Below are positions 1 through 9,496 of a stretch of DNA of 64,000 nt, in pieces. The stretch comes from an uncultured Oscillospiraceae bacterium. GTDB taxonomy: Bacteria > Bacillota > Clostridia > Oscillospirales > Oscillospiraceae. The stretch's first letter is position 1, and each line of letters opens with the position of its first letter. Both the position numbers and the translations under genes were made by a program. The notes below the pieces were generated by a model that did not search any database, was not told the origin of the DNA, and was given only the letters and a program-made list of their open reading frames with translations. The stretch spans positions 1 to 64,000 of the forward strand of contig CATZYY010000001.1 in the NCBI GenBank assembly GCA_958426425.1, read 5' to 3'.

Positions 1-70
1 AGCGTGTCGAAAAAGTCTTTTCGACACGCTGAGCGCCCGTCCCAATTTTGGGACGGGCGCTGCATGTTTT
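1..70. terminator. Two adjacent hairpins at the window edge
   Basis: Bases 1-13 and 18-30 form a perfect 13-bp inverted repeat with loop AGTC. A second inverted repeat at 32-61 is GC-rich and is followed on the plus strand by GCATGTTTTT. The second hairpin resembles an intrinsic terminator for transcription arriving from left of the window. It also lies just beyond the stop of the minus-strand protease gene, but no U-tract follows in that direction. Confidence 0.5.
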
Positions 71-94
71 TCAAAAAACCAGGTAATCAGGCGC

Positions 95-1375
95 TCAGTC
101 CGCATCCTCTTGCAGCTGCACCACTTCCGCCAGCGTCCATCCCTCCACGGTCAGATCGGCAGTCATCACCGGGTCCACGGGAACGCTCAAATACATGTTG
201 TTGCCGTATGTAAAGGCGCCGGTGGTGACGGAGAGTACGTGGCCGAAGGCGTTGAGCAGGGCGCCGCCGCTGCTGCCTTGGGAGATGTCAGCGGTGTTCA
301 TCAGGCAGGGCAGGGAGTAGCCCTCCACCTGCCGGTCCACGGCGCTGACAATGCCGGAGCTGACGGAAAGGCCTCTGCCCAGGGGATTGCTGATGGTGTA
401 GACTGTATCGCCGGGAAAGACCTCATCGGTGCCGGCCATCTCCAGGTAGGCAAAGGCGCTGGTGTCGCTGCCCTTCAGGGCAGTTTGGGAGATCTTGAGC
501 ACAGCGATATCGGCGTCCGTGTCATAGTAGAGAACGCGATCCACGGCATAGACGTCGCCGGTGGTCAGGGTGGCGGTGGCATAGATGGCGCCGTCAATGG
601 AGTGGTAGTTGGTGACGGCCACACCGTCGGCGCTGATGAAGAAGCCGCTGGCGTCGGTGGCGGGGGATTCCGCGTCGATTTGCGCCTGCTTCTCATAGCC
701 CTGGAGACAGAACACCGCCGCCGTGTAACGGTCCGCGATCTGCCGGGCGGTCAGGGTAGGGTTCAAAAGACCCAGGGCATTGGCGGCGGAGGAGGACACC
801 TGGCCCGTTGCAATCAGCCGTTCCAGTACCGTGCCGCTGCCGTCCCGGTAGGAGAAGGACAGGGCGTCCAGCGCCATCTGATACAGGCCGCCCAAGGTCA
901 GTGCACCCTCCCAGGCGGAGGACACCAGTCCAATCCGCTGGGCAAAAGCGGCGGCGCCGGAAACGGCAAAGTCGCCGTCACGATCGCTGTAACCCAGCAT
1001 CCGCAGCAAGAAGGCGCTCCAGGCATTGGCAGTGATGGCCTGATCCGGCCGGAATTCCACGGTTGTCACGCCGGTGATCCAACCCTGGTGGGTAGCGTAA
1101 GTGATGGCGGAATGGGCCGCGGCGGGCACATCCCGGAAGCCGGAGATCCAGTTATCCTTGGCGGCGGCCTCTTTGGCGCCTGCCAGGTTTACCAGCAGCA
1201 CCGCCGCCTGGGCCCGGGTGGCGGGGGTGCTGAGGGCCGTGGTTTCTTCAACGAGACCCAGCGTTGACAGGGTGTCGGCGGCCCGCTGGGCCTCGCCCTC
1301 CAGCGCGCCGGCCACGGGAACAGCGCCCAGCAGTAACGACAGGGCGCAGAGAAATGCCAGAAGTTTTGCTCTCAT
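95..1375 (-). CDS. Exported SLH-domain protein with trypsin-like (S1C/HtrA-type) protease domain
   Basis: Predicted 426-residue secreted serine protease. The N-terminus (about 1-23) is a signal peptide with a basic start, hydrophobic core and a VAGA-like cleavage region. Residues about 30-205 resemble surface-layer-homology repeats (TRAQAAVLLVNLAG, then a FRDV...FRPDQAIT pattern), suggesting attachment to cell-wall polymers. Residues about 240-410 form the protease domain, with a catalytic triad visible as His258 in NYHS, Asp289 in DADIAVLK and Ser369 in GSSGGA. No PDZ domain is seen. The ATG at 1375 is chosen over upstream in-frame codons because GGGAGGT lies 11 bases before it and it begins the signal peptide. 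The gene stands alone. The family and triad are clear; the substrate is unknown. Confidence 0.8.
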   Translation of the reverse strand: MRAKLLAFLCALSLLLGAVPVAGALEGEAQRAADTLSTLGLVEETTALSTPATRAQAAVLLVNLAGAKEAAAKDNWISGFRDVPAAAHSAITYATHQGWITGVTTVEFRPDQAITANAWSAFLLRMLGYSDRDGDFAVSGAAAFAQRIGLVSSAWEGALTLGGLYQMALDALSFSYRDGSGTVLERLIATGQVSSSAANALGLLNPTLTARQIADRYTAAVFCLQGYEKQAQIDAESPATDASGFFISADGVAVTNYHSIDGAIYATATLTTGDVYAVDRVLYYDTDADIAVLKISQTALKGSDTSAFAYLEMAGTDEVFPGDTVYTISNPLGRGLSVSSGIVSAVDRQVEGYSLPCLMNTADISQGSSGGALLNAFGHVLSVTTGAFTYGNNMYLSVPVDPVMTADLTVEGWTLAEVVQLQEDAD

Positions 1376-1449
1376 GGTTATGGTTACCTCCCAAAAAGAT
1401 TGTCCCCATTTTAGCACCGGGGGATTGGTTTTGCAAGGACGGCCATTGC

Positions 1450-1478
1450 TGGACAGACCGGGAAAAAACTGCTATACT
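1450..1478 (+). promoter_or_regulatory. Sigma-A-type promoter of the MBL/deoC/PRTase run
   Basis: TGGACA at 1450-1455 and TATACT at 1473-1478 are separated by 17 bases, a near-consensus vegetative promoter. It lies 27 bases before the start of the metallo-hydrolase gene. Confidence 0.7.
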
Positions 1479-1504
1479 GATTGTATATGGAAAGGGCGGG
1501 ATTT

Positions 1505-2512
1505 ATGGCGGAGCGCATCGAGGCGGACCTGTGGCGGCTGGATATTCCCCTGGTGGGAAGCCCCCTGAAAAATCTCAACAGCTATCTCATTACCGGGGAG
1601 CGGAACCTGCTGATCGATACGGGATTTCGGCAGGCTTCCTGCCGGGAGGCCATGGTCCGGCAGCTGGCGGAGATCGGAGTGGACCTGAGCCGGACCGATA
1701 TCTTCCTGACCCATCTGCACAGCGACCATGCGGGCCTTGCCCCGGAGCTGATCCGGCCCGGCTGTAAAATCTACATCAGTGCCATCGACCTGCCGGGGCT
1801 GGAGGGGGCCATGACGCCGGAGCGGTGGAGGAAGCTGTACCAGGAATATGAACGCAACGGTTTCTCCCCGGAGGAGATTGGCCGCCTTTGGCATGGAAAC
1901 CCCGCCCAGAACGCCGGGGCTGAGCAATGGGACCCGTCGTGGTATACCCCCTTGGAAGGGGGAGACCAGCTGACCTACGGCGGTCACCGCCTGCAATGTG
2001 TGCTGACACCGGGCCATACTCCGGGGCACCTGTGCCTGTACGAGCCGGAGAGTCGGTGGCTGTTCTGCGGAGATCACGTGTTGTTTCATATCACCCCCAA
2101 TATCTGCCGCTGGAGCGGCGTGAGCGATTCCCTGGACGACTATCTCCGCAGTCTGGAGCAGGTAAAGTCGCTGCCGGTGGAGCGGCTGCTGCCGGCCCAC
2201 CGAGCGGAGACCGGGGACCTTGTGACCCGGGCGGAGGAGCTGCGGGCCCATCACCTGCGGCGCCTGGAAGACGCGCTGGACATTGTCCGCCGCCGTCCGG
2301 GAAGCACCGCCTATGACATCGCCGGGGAGATGCGCTGGAGCATCCGCTGCCGGGACTGGACGGACTTTCCGGTGACACAGAAATTCTTCGCCGTGGGGGA
2401 AGCCCTGTCCCACCTGGACTATCTGGAGGTACGGGGTCTGGTGGAACGGCGGCAGCAGAAGGAACATGACGTCTATTTCGCCGGAGACGGCGGGGGAATA
2501 CTGTCAGAATAA
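1505..2512 (+). CDS. MBL-fold metallo-hydrolase
   Basis: A 335-residue metallo-beta-lactamase-fold hydrolase, probably cytoplasmic. The metal motif THLHSDH is at about residues 69-75 (His70, His72, Asp74, His75). The later ligands fit GHTPGH, the Asp of FCGDH and the His of PAHR. After the hydrolase domain, the last ~100 residues ([12 protein letters not shown]... to the end) look like the winged-helix tail typical of the beta-lactamase-like 2/LACTB2-like group. ATG 1505 follows AAAGGGCGGG; an ATG at 1487 lies too close to the -10 element. Translation runs towards deoC 14 bases later, so the two are probably cotranscribed. The substrate cannot be read from sequence. Confidence 0.85.
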   Translation: MAERIEADLWRLDIPLVGSPLKNLNSYLITGERNLLIDTGFRQASCREAMVRQLAEIGVDLSRTDIFLTHLHSDHAGLAPELIRPGCKIYISAIDLPGLEGAMTPERWRKLYQEYERNGFSPEEIGRLWHGNPAQNAGAEQWDPSWYTPLEGGDQLTYGGHRLQCVLTPGHTPGHLCLYEPESRWLFCGDHVLFHITPNICRWSGVSDSLDDYLRSLEQVKSLPVERLLPAHRAETGDLVTRAEELRAHHLRRLEDALDIVRRRPGSTAYDIAGEMRWSIRCRDWTDFPVTQKFFAVGEALSHLDYLEVRGLVERRQQKEHDVYFAGDGGGILSE

Positions 2513-2526
2513 GGGGGCGTGCTGAA

Positions 2527-3189
2527 ATGGAACTGAAAGAGATTTTAAGCAAATGCGACCACACCCTGTTGGCCCAGACGGCCACCTGGGCGGAGATCAA
2601 GGCCATCTGTGACGACGGGATGAAGTACGGCTGTGCCAGCGTCTGCATTCCCGCCAGCTATGTGCGGCAGGCGGCGGACTATGTGGACGGGAAGCTGCCC
2701 ATCTGTACGGTGATCGGCTTTCCCAACGGATATGACACCACCGCCGCCAAGTGCTTTATGGCCGCTGACGCCGTGGACAACGGCGCCGACGAGGTGGATA
2801 TGGTCATCAACATCGGCTGGGCCAAGGACCAGCGGTGGGACGACCTGCTCCGCGAGATCCAGGCGGTCAAGGCCGCCTGCAAGGGCAGGCTCCTGAAGGT
2901 CATCATTGAGTGCTGTTTCCTGACCGACCAGGAGAAGGTGAAGCTGTGCGAGATCGTCACCGCTTCCGGCGCCGACTATATCAAGACCTCCACCGGCTTT
3001 GGCGGAGGCGGCGCCACACGGGAGGATGTGGCCCTGTTTGCCGCCCACGTGGGGCCCCATGTGAAGATCAAGGCCGCCGGCGGCATCGCCGACTTGAAAG
3101 ACGCCGAGGATTTTATCCGTCTGGGCGCCTCACGCCTGGGCACCAGCCGCATTGTCAAGGCCGTCAAGGCCATGGAGGGTCAAGCGTGA
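2527..3189 (+). CDS. deoC: Deoxyribose-phosphate aldolase
   Basis: A 220-residue class I aldolase that cleaves 2-deoxyribose 5-phosphate to glyceraldehyde 3-phosphate and acetaldehyde in deoxynucleoside catabolism. The Schiff-base lysine is Lys153 in YIKTSTGF. The second active-site lysine is Lys182 in KIKAAGGI, and the proton-relay aspartate is probably Asp91 in EVDMVIN. The length is normal for bacterial DeoC. It lies 14 bases after the metallo-hydrolase gene and about 140 bases before a phosphoribosyltransferase gene, consistent with nucleoside salvage. Confidence 0.95.
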   Translation: MELKEILSKCDHTLLAQTATWAEIKAICDDGMKYGCASVCIPASYVRQAADYVDGKLPICTVIGFPNGYDTTAAKCFMAADAVDNGADEVDMVINIGWAKDQRWDDLLREIQAVKAACKGRLLKVIIECCFLTDQEKVKLCEIVTASGADYIKTSTGFGGGGATREDVALFAAHVGPHVKIKAAGGIADLKDAEDFIRLGASRLGTSRIVKAVKAMEGQA

Positions 3190-3330
3190 GCGGGCGCCGC
3201 GGGCTAGGCGCCCACCGGTGTGCCGGAGAGTGGAAGGCGGGGACTTGCCGCCGGAACCGAAACAGCGGGCTTGTTCGGGTGGGGCGAACCGTCTGGACCA
3301 AGGACCATGGTTGAGAGAGGGGGGAGCGTT

Positions 3331-3972
3331 TTGAAACCGAATTTTTCTCAGCTCCCCGTTTGCGTGGGGGACGTAACGCTGCGGGTGGCCCGGGGCCACT
3401 TTGCCACCGGCCACAGCCACATCAACTACCTCATTGACGTGACGGCCCAGAAGGCCAGCCTTCGGGAGGCGGAGGCCGTGGCCCAGCAGCTATTCGAGCG
3501 GTATCTCTGCGCTGCCCCGGTAGACACCATTCTCTGCCTGGATGGGACCCGCGTTATCGGCGCGTGTCTGGCTCGGCGGCTGATGCAGATGGACGGCGCC
3601 CAGGCTGGCCGAGACATGTACGTGCTCCGGGAGGAGGCGGACCAGGCGGGTAACATCCTGGTCCGGGACAATGCCCGGCACATGTACGCGGGGAAAAACG
3701 TGCTGATTCTGGTGGCCTCTTTGACCACCGGGACCACCGCCCGCCGGGGCATGGCGTGTGTGGAGGCCTACGGCGGGAGAACCGCCGGCATCGCCGCCAT
3801 TTACAGCCGCCGGACGGAGCTGGACGGCATTGCGGTCATGTCCCTGTTTGACTGTACAGACCTGCCCGACTATGCCAGCTACCCGCCGGAGCAGTGCCCC
3901 TTCTGCCGGCAGGGCAGGGAGCTGGACGCAGTGGTTAACAGCTTTGGCTACACGGTGATGCAGGAGATATAG
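3331..3972 (+). CDS. Orotate phosphoribosyltransferase-like protein
   Basis: A type I phosphoribosyltransferase-fold protein of 213 residues from the TTG at 3331. That start is favoured because a purine-rich Shine-Dalgarno (AGAGGGGGGAG) ends five bases before it; ATG 3307 would add eight residues that encode this site. The PRPP loop lies at about residues 123-138 (VLILVASLTTGTT) but lacks the usual paired acidic residues, so catalysis may be altered. A C-terminal CPFC pair follows a PPEQ motif. It lies downstream of deoC, so a pyrimidine salvage role is plausible. Another reading is a regulator or non-orotate PRTase; the exact substrate is not established. Confidence 0.65.
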   Translation: MKPNFSQLPVCVGDVTLRVARGHFATGHSHINYLIDVTAQKASLREAEAVAQQLFERYLCAAPVDTILCLDGTRVIGACLARRLMQMDGAQAGRDMYVLREEADQAGNILVRDNARHMYAGKNVLILVASLTTGTTARRGMACVEAYGGRTAGIAAIYSRRTELDGIAVMSLFDCTDLPDYASYPPEQCPFCRQGRELDAVVNSFGYTVMQEI

Positions 3973-3993
3973 GAAAATATAGGAAGTAAAGAG

Positions 3994-4026
3994 GCAGCCC
4001 CCGGCACGCTGTGCCGGGGGCTGCTT
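3994..4026 (+). terminator. Intrinsic terminator after the PRTase gene
   Basis: A perfect 14-bp stem (3994-4007 with 4011-4024, loop GCT) is followed by TTTCTT. It ends the plus-strand metallo-hydrolase/deoC/PRTase transcript. Confidence 0.85.
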
Positions 4027-4190
4027 TCTTCATCTGGTCCTGGTTCATGCACTTTGGGGTTGGACTTTGTGCGTAGAGATTTGGCGGGAAAGACTGTCCT
4101 GTGGAAGGTCCACCAGGGAAAACCCTTTGGGTAAGCGCGTTTGGCGGTTCCGACGCGGAGGGGGGCAAGCCTGCCGTGTTTTGCCGGGCG

Positions 4191-6398
4191 TCACAGTCCG
4201 CTGTGAGCCAGCCGCCACCGGAGGCCGGAGTAGCGCTTTTGCCGCAGGTCGTTGGCCGCCATGGCCCGGATGGCCGCGTCGTCGCCCACCAGGATCAGCA
4301 GCTCTCTGGCCCGGGTCAGGGCGGTGTACAGCACGCCCCGCACCATCAGGGATGGAGCCGCCGGCATGGCTGCAAGGACCACGCAGCGGTACTCGCTGCC
4401 CTGGGCCTTGTGGACGGTCTGGGCGTAGGCCAGATCGATCTCACTGAGCTGCTCCACCCCGTAGAGGGCGGCGCGTCCGTCAAAGTCCACCTCCAGCCAT
4501 TCGCCGGAGGGATCGATCTTCAGAATTTTTCCCACGTCGCCGTTGAACATGCCGGTGCCCACGGTGCCGTCGGCCCGTTCCCAGACCACGTCGTAGTCGT
4601 TGCGGGTCTGCATAATCCGGTCTCCCTCCCGGAACAGCCGCTCCCCCCACTGGAGCTCCCGCTTGTCCTCCGCCGGCGGGTTCAATGCCGTCTGGAGGCG
4701 GCGGTTAAGGTTGATAGTGCCGGCGGCGCCCTTTCGGGTGGGGGTCAGCACCTGGATCTGATCCACGGGGATGCTCATGTTCTCCGGCAGGCGGCTGCCG
4801 CACAGCTCTACCACCGTGGAGACCACCCGCTCCGCGTCCCGGCGGCACAGGAAGAAAAAATCCCCCTGGTCGTTGGTCAGCTGGGGCGGCTCCCCCAGAT
4901 TCACCGCGTGGGCGTTGCGGATGATGGCGGACTGAGAGGCCTGCCGGAACACCTCCCGCAAAAACACCGTCTCCACTCTGCCGCTGCGGATCAGGTCGGA
5001 AAACACGTTGCCCGCCCCCACCGAGGGAAGCTGGTCTGCGTCCCCCACCAGCACCAGCCGGGTGCCGGGCCGCAGGGCCCGGAGCAATGCGTCAAAGAGG
5101 GTCAGGTCCACCATGCTCATCTCGTCCAAAATGACGGCGTCCGCCTCCAGGGGCTCCTTTTCCCCCTTGGCGAAGGTCAGCTCCCCGGTGCTCTCGCTCC
5201 AGTTCATGCCCAGCATCCGGTGGATGGTCTGGGCCTCCCGGCCGGTGAGCTCGCTCATGCGTTTGGCAGCCCGGCCTGTGGGGGCTGCCAGCAGGATGTC
5301 CAAGCCCATCTTCTCCAGCAGCGCCACAATGCCCCGCACCGCCGTGGTTTTGCCGGTGCCGGGGCCGCCGGTGAGGATCACGACCCCCTGTCGGGCGGCC
5401 AGCTCCACCGCCTGCCGCTGGAGGGGAGCGTAGACGATGCCCTGCTGGCGTTGGATCTCCTCCACCGCCTGGAGCGCCTGGGTGCTGGTGTCGGCAGGGG
5501 AGGAGAGCAGGCCCAGCAGCCGCACACAGGCGGACCGCTCCGCCTCCCACAGCCGCCGCAGGTAGCAGGCCTCCACATTGGCCACCTGTTCCTGGACCAC
5601 GGCACCTTGCTCCAGCAGCTGATCCAGGGCCTTCTCCACCTGGTCCGTGCCGCAGGAGAGCAGCTGGGCTGTGGCGCCGATCAGCTTGTTCCGGGGCAGG
5701 AACACATGGCCTCCGCTGTTTTCGTTGTGGCCCAGCTCAAAGGTCACCGCCGCCTGGAGCCGCTGCCCGCTGTCCGGGTCCATGCCCAGCTCCAGGGCGA
5801 TCTGGTCCGTGACGGCGAACTCCACACCGCAGGCGTCGCCGGAGAGCAGGTACGGGTTCTCCTTCACCTTTTCCAATGCGGCATCGCCGTACTGGCGGCG
5901 CAGCTGCATGGCCAGCACCGGCGGCAGCTGATACCGGGCCAAAAAGGCCATCAGCCGCCGCAGGCCCATGTGACGGCGGAAGCTCTCCGCAATCTCCTGG
6001 GCCTTTTTGGCGGTGATGCCCTTGATGGTGGTCAGCCGCTCCGGTTCCCGCTCCAGAATGTCCAGTGTTTCGGCGCCGAAGCGGTCCACAATGCGCTCCG
6101 CCGTGGCGGGGCCCACGCCCTTGCACACGCCGGAGGCCAGGTAGCAGGCGATCTCCGCCTCCTCCTCCGGCAGGCTCCGCTCCAGCTCCGTGGCCCGCAG
6201 CTGGGGACCGTGCTGGGGATGGGTCTCCCACAGGCCGGTCACCGTCAGGTGCTCTCCCGGCGCGGCGCAGGGGATGCAGCCCACCACCGTGACCACCTCA
6301 CCCTCCTCGGTCAGGAGGCGCAGGACCGTATAGCCGTTTTCGGCGTTTTGGAAAATGACGCTATGTACGGTGCCCTCGCAGGCGGCCAAACCTTCCAT
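4191..6398 (-). CDS. recD2: RecD2-type ATP-dependent DNA helicase
   Basis: A 735-residue SF1B 5'-3' helicase of the RecD2 group, found in bacteria independently of RecBC. Order: N-terminal OB-like domain (1-75), helix-hairpin-helix region (about 85-140, GVGPATAERI and IKGITAKKA), winged region, then the helicase core. Walker A GGPGTGKTT is at 344-352, Walker B VILDEMSMVD at about 422-431, and the late VHKAQGSEY motif is near the C-terminus. Length matches RecD2 proteins. ATG 6398 has an AAGGA very close upstream, so the start is not fully fixed. It is last in a minus-strand run that begins with yqfC. Confidence 0.9.
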   Translation of the reverse strand: MEGLAACEGTVHSVIFQNAENGYTVLRLLTEEGEVVTVVGCIPCAAPGEHLTVTGLWETHPQHGPQLRATELERSLPEEEAEIACYLASGVCKGVGPATAERIVDRFGAETLDILEREPERLTTIKGITAKKAQEIAESFRRHMGLRRLMAFLARYQLPPVLAMQLRRQYGDAALEKVKENPYLLSGDACGVEFAVTDQIALELGMDPDSGQRLQAAVTFELGHNENSGGHVFLPRNKLIGATAQLLSCGTDQVEKALDQLLEQGAVVQEQVANVEACYLRRLWEAERSACVRLLGLLSSPADTSTQALQAVEEIQRQQGIVYAPLQRQAVELAARQGVVILTGGPGTGKTTAVRGIVALLEKMGLDILLAAPTGRAAKRMSELTGREAQTIHRMLGMNWSESTGELTFAKGEKEPLEADAVILDEMSMVDLTLFDALLRALRPGTRLVLVGDADQLPSVGAGNVFSDLIRSGRVETVFLREVFRQASQSAIIRNAHAVNLGEPPQLTNDQGDFFFLCRRDAERVVSTVVELCGSRLPENMSIPVDQIQVLTPTRKGAAGTINLNRRLQTALNPPAEDKRELQWGERLFREGDRIMQTRNDYDVVWERADGTVGTGMFNGDVGKILKIDPSGEWLEVDFDGRAALYGVEQLSEIDLAYAQTVHKAQGSEYRCVVLAAMPAAPSLMVRGVLYTALTRARELLILVGDDAAIRAMAANDLRQKRYSGLRWRLAHSGL

Positions 6399-6426
6399 GT
6401 CCTTGGTTCACTCACTTTCCGGGGAC

Positions 6427-6750
6427 TTACCCCAGTTTGATCTCCGGCCCCTCCGTCAGGGCCATGTCCTCCTCCCGGTCCGCCAGATACGCGGCCAGGG
6501 CCCGGGCGTCGGCGTTCATGCCGCAGTCCGCCAAAACAATGCGGGCCCCCGGCAGACGCTGCCGCAGCCGCCGCAGCTCCCGCACGTCCGCCTCCATGGC
6601 AAGGGCCTCTCCCCGCAGGGGCAGCACCAGCAAAAGCCCCGGAATCGCGGGCCGGCCGGCCCGGAGCAGGGCGCCTGCCAGAAGCCAGACCACAGTGGTC
6701 ATGCCCACCGCCGAGAAAAAGGCCAGCAGGCCGTCATGGAACAGTACCAT
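6427..6750 (-). CDS. Small membrane-anchored protein of unknown function
   Basis: A 107-residue protein with one N-terminal membrane segment (about residues 1-28, hydrophobic with VVWLLAGALL) and a cytosolic tail of about 75 residues containing LLLVLPLRGEA and a VLADCGMN segment. The ATG at 6750 is preferred over GTG 6759 because GAGGTG is placed six bases before it. It sits 50 bases after ybeY and 28 bases before recD2 in the same orientation, so it is probably part of that operon. No family is recognised; the operon spacing and a good ribosome site support that it is real. Confidence 0.6.
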   Translation of the reverse strand: MVLFHDGLLAFFSAVGMTTVVWLLAGALLRAGRPAIPGLLLVLPLRGEALAMEADVRELRRLRQRLPGARIVLADCGMNADARALAAYLADREEDMALTEGPEIKLG

Positions 6751-6800
6751 CCCAATCACCTCGGGATAGTCTATGCGGCAGGCCTGTCCGGCGTCAGCGC

Positions 6801-7295
6801 CTACCGGCCGATTCCCAGCTCCCCCAAAATGGCCTCCTCCCGCTGCCGCATCCGGGTCTTCTGGGGTCCCTCGTCCAAGTGGTCGTACCCCAGCAGGTGG
6901 AGGACGGAGTGGACCACCAGATACGAAAGCTCCCGGCGCTTGCCGTGGCCGTATTCTTTGGCCTGGGCCGCCACGTGTTCCATGGAGATCACCATGTCCC
7001 CCAGCGGCACCAGCCCCGTGCCGGGGTCCGCGTCTTCCGGCCCCGGCAATTCTCCGGGCGTCAGGTCAAACTCCGGAAAGCTCAGCACGTCGGTGGGACG
7101 GTCCACCTGCCGCATCTCCTGGTTGATGGCATGGATGCCCGCATCGTCCGTCAGCAGCACGTCCACCTCGCAGGGAAAGTCCACGCCCTCCGCCGTCAGA
7201 GCCGTGCGGATGACCTTGCGGATCAGGGCGCAGTTTCCCTCACTGGCGGCGCCGGGCACATCAGCGGTGACGGGGATATAGTGCCGTTTTGCCAT
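6801..7295 (-). CDS. ybeY: Endoribonuclease YbeY (16S rRNA maturation)
   Basis: A 164-residue zinc-dependent endoribonuclease of the UPF0054 family, involved in 3' maturation and quality control of 16S rRNA. The metal motif HxxxHxxxxxH is present as His129, His133 and His139 (HSVLHLLGYDH). The upstream family motif RPTDVLSFP is at about 66-74. The start overlaps the phoH stop as TAATG, showing translational coupling. Order phoH-ybeY is conserved in Firmicutes. Confidence 0.95.
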   Translation of the reverse strand: MAKRHYIPVTADVPGAASEGNCALIRKVIRTALTAEGVDFPCEVDVLLTDDAGIHAINQEMRQVDRPTDVLSFPEFDLTPGELPGPEDADPGTGLVPLGDMVISMEHVAAQAKEYGHGKRRELSYLVVHSVLHLLGYDHLDEGPQKTRMRQREEAILGELGIGR

Positions 7296-8269
7296 TATTT
7301 CCGCCCCTTTCCGACGTTTTTGGCGTTCTCGTATTCCTCATAGGCCGCCACGATCCGCTGAACCATCACATGGCGCACCACGTCGGCGTTGGTCAGCTCG
7401 CAGATGCCGATGCCCTCCACCTTCCGCAGCACCCGCATGGCCTCCTTCAAGCCCGAGGCCTTGCCGTCAGGCAGGTCGATCTGGGTCACGTCGCCGGTGA
7501 TGACGATTTTGGACCCGAAGCCCAGCCGGGTCAGGAACATCTTCATCTGCTCCCGGGAGGTGTTCTGGGCCTCGTCCAGGATGATGAAGCTGTCGTCCAG
7601 GGTCCGGCCCCGCATATAGGCAAGAGGCGCCACCTCGATGTTGCCCCGCTCCAGATATTTCTGGTAAGTCTCCGCCCCCAGCATGTCGAACAGGGCGTCG
7701 TACAGGGGCCGCAGGTACGGGTCCACCTTGCTCTGGAGGTCGCCGGGCAAAAAGCCCAGCCGCTCGCCGGCCTCCACCGCCGGGCGGGTCAGGATAATGC
7801 GGTTGACCTGCTTATCCCGGAAGGCCTGGACGGCGGCGGCCACGGCCAGATACGTCTTGCCGGTGCCTGCCGGGCCCACGCCGATGGTGACGGTGTTCTT
7901 CAGGACCGAGGCAATATACTCCTTCTGCCCGATGGTTTTGGGCTTGATGGGCCGGCCCTTGGCGGAGATGCACAGCACATCTCCGGTCAGCTCCGAAATC
8001 TGGGCCTCCCTGCCGGAGCGGACCAGGCCGATCACGTAGCGCACGTTCTGCTCACCGATGGACTCCCCCCGGGAGGACAGGGTCAGTAGGGCCTGAATGG
8101 CCTTGCAGGCCAGCATGGTGTCCTCCGGCTCGCCCTCCACCCGGAGCTCTCCGTCCCGGTTCACCACTGTGACGGAGAACTCCTGCTCCAGCAGGCGGAT
8201 GTTCTCATCAAAGGAGCCGAAGATGTTCACGGCCTGTTCCAGCCGCTCAATGCTGATTCTCTGTTCCAA
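7295..8269 (-). CDS. phoH: PhoH-like ATPase
   Basis: A 324-residue PhoH/PhoL family P-loop NTPase. An N-terminal KH-like region (about 1-60) precedes the ATPase domain, with Walker A GPAGTGKT at 132-139 and Walker B-like FIILDEAQN further on. Length is typical. It lies 18 bases after yqfD and overlaps ybeY by one base, the usual yqfD-phoH-ybeY arrangement. The function in RNA metabolism is known only loosely for the family. Confidence 0.93.
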   Translation of the reverse strand: MEQRISIERLEQAVNIFGSFDENIRLLEQEFSVTVVNRDGELRVEGEPEDTMLACKAIQALLTLSSRGESIGEQNVRYVIGLVRSGREAQISELTGDVLCISAKGRPIKPKTIGQKEYIASVLKNTVTIGVGPAGTGKTYLAVAAAVQAFRDKQVNRIILTRPAVEAGERLGFLPGDLQSKVDPYLRPLYDALFDMLGAETYQKYLERGNIEVAPLAYMRGRTLDDSFIILDEAQNTSREQMKMFLTRLGFGSKIVITGDVTQIDLPDGKASGLKEAMRVLRKVEGIGICELTNADVVRHVMVQRIVAAYEEYENAKNVGKGRK

Positions 8270-8287
8270 AGTATCACTCCTGTGCTT

Positions 8288-9493
8288 TTACGGGCGGTCT
8301 CCGTCCGATTCTTCCGTATAGATGGGCACCGACTGGCTGATCTGCTCCACGCACTCCGCCGACAGCGTCACCGTCAGGGTGTCTCCCCGGCGGTGGGAGG
8401 AGCAGAGGGTGGAGGACACGGTGCCGTAGCCGTCCACCAGGGCGTGGAGGTAGTCGGTCAATGCCGCCTCCGCCCGGGCCTCCACGGCGGAGAGAGTTTG
8501 CTCCGCCATTTCAGTGGCATAGTACCGACAGGTTTCCCTCTCCAGCGTCACCGGCAGGGGCAGGCCGAAGAAGGAGAGACGGTCTCTGGTGGTTATTTTA
8601 TCATAAGAGCCCGTCTCCATGCCACTGTTTGCGAAGAATTTTATTCGCCGGGTGCCGATCACCAGGGAGTAAAAGGTTTTTTCCTCTCCGGTGTACCGCT
8701 TCACCGGCGCCGTCAGGGGCAGGTTTGCGGTGAGGGTGTACCAGGTCCGGGCCTCCACGGTGCCCATGCCGGTCAGGACACGGGCCCCCAGAGTCTGGGT
8801 GTCCTCCACACCGGAGATCAGCAGCTGCCCCTCCGTCACGGAGGTCCCCGGCAGTACGCAGGCGGCGCCGTCCAGGGCCTGGACCTCCAGCACCAGCCCG
8901 GCCCGGCGGGCCACCACGTTGGCGGGCTCCCTCTTGCTCACCAGCTCCGGAACGGGAACCCGCTCCCGCACCTGGACCGTGGCCCGGCAGCCGGAGACGT
9001 TGACGGTGATCCAGCTGAGCTCCGGGATCTCCAGCAGGATGTGGTTGCGCAGATCCTCCGTGTCCAGGCCCAGGCCCAGGGTGCCAAGGCCGATGCCGTA
9101 CCCCTCCAGGGCACGGAGAATCTCCTCCTCCGTGACGGTCTCGTTGCCCTCCACAGTGAAGTCCCAGATGAAGAAGGAGCCCACCGTCACCCACAGGGCA
9201 CAGACCGTCAGCCCCAGCACCAGGGCCTGCCGACGGCGGAACCGGCCCAGGAAGAAGGGCACGCCCTCTCCCCGGACCACGGTCATGGAGCAGTCCAGAT
9301 TTTTCAAGGCCCGGCGGAGCCTGCCGCAGTCCCGGCGGCTGAGGCGGCAGGTGAAGGTGGTCTCCGACTCCCACGCCAGATCCCAGAAGGCAAGGCCCCG
9401 GGCGCTGCATAGGTTCAGCACCCGCTCGGGAAAGGGGGCCTCCACCCGCACCCAGGTCTGGCCCCGCAGGCGGTTGACAATTTCGTTCAGCAT
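8288..9493 (-). CDS. yqfD: Sporulation protein YqfD
   Basis: A 401-residue sporulation membrane protein. A cytosolic N-terminus of about 85 residues is followed by one membrane segment (about 88-112, in VLGLTVCALWVTVGSFFIW). The rest is predicted to be extracytoplasmic and has the family pattern of short beta segments (GNETVTEEEIL, VRERVPVPELV). YqfC and YqfD are sigma-E-controlled in Bacillus. It starts three bases after yqfC ends, so they form a tight pair. Confidence 0.9.
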   Translation of the reverse strand: MLNEIVNRLRGQTWVRVEAPFPERVLNLCSARGLAFWDLAWESETTFTCRLSRRDCGRLRRALKNLDCSMTVVRGEGVPFFLGRFRRRQALVLGLTVCALWVTVGSFFIWDFTVEGNETVTEEEILRALEGYGIGLGTLGLGLDTEDLRNHILLEIPELSWITVNVSGCRATVQVRERVPVPELVSKREPANVVARRAGLVLEVQALDGAACVLPGTSVTEGQLLISGVEDTQTLGARVLTGMGTVEARTWYTLTANLPLTAPVKRYTGEEKTFYSLVIGTRRIKFFANSGMETGSYDKITTRDRLSFFGLPLPVTLERETCRYYATEMAEQTLSAVEARAEAALTDYLHALVDGYGTVSSTLCSSHRRGDTLTVTLSAECVEQISQSVPIYTEESDGDRP

Positions 9494-9496
9494 AGG

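Noticed and set aside
4101..6440. Long antisense reading frames opposite recD2, phoH, gltB and other genes
   Set aside because: They are shadows of GC-rich genes: no ribosome sites, no family pattern, biased composition, and they fully overlap confident genes.
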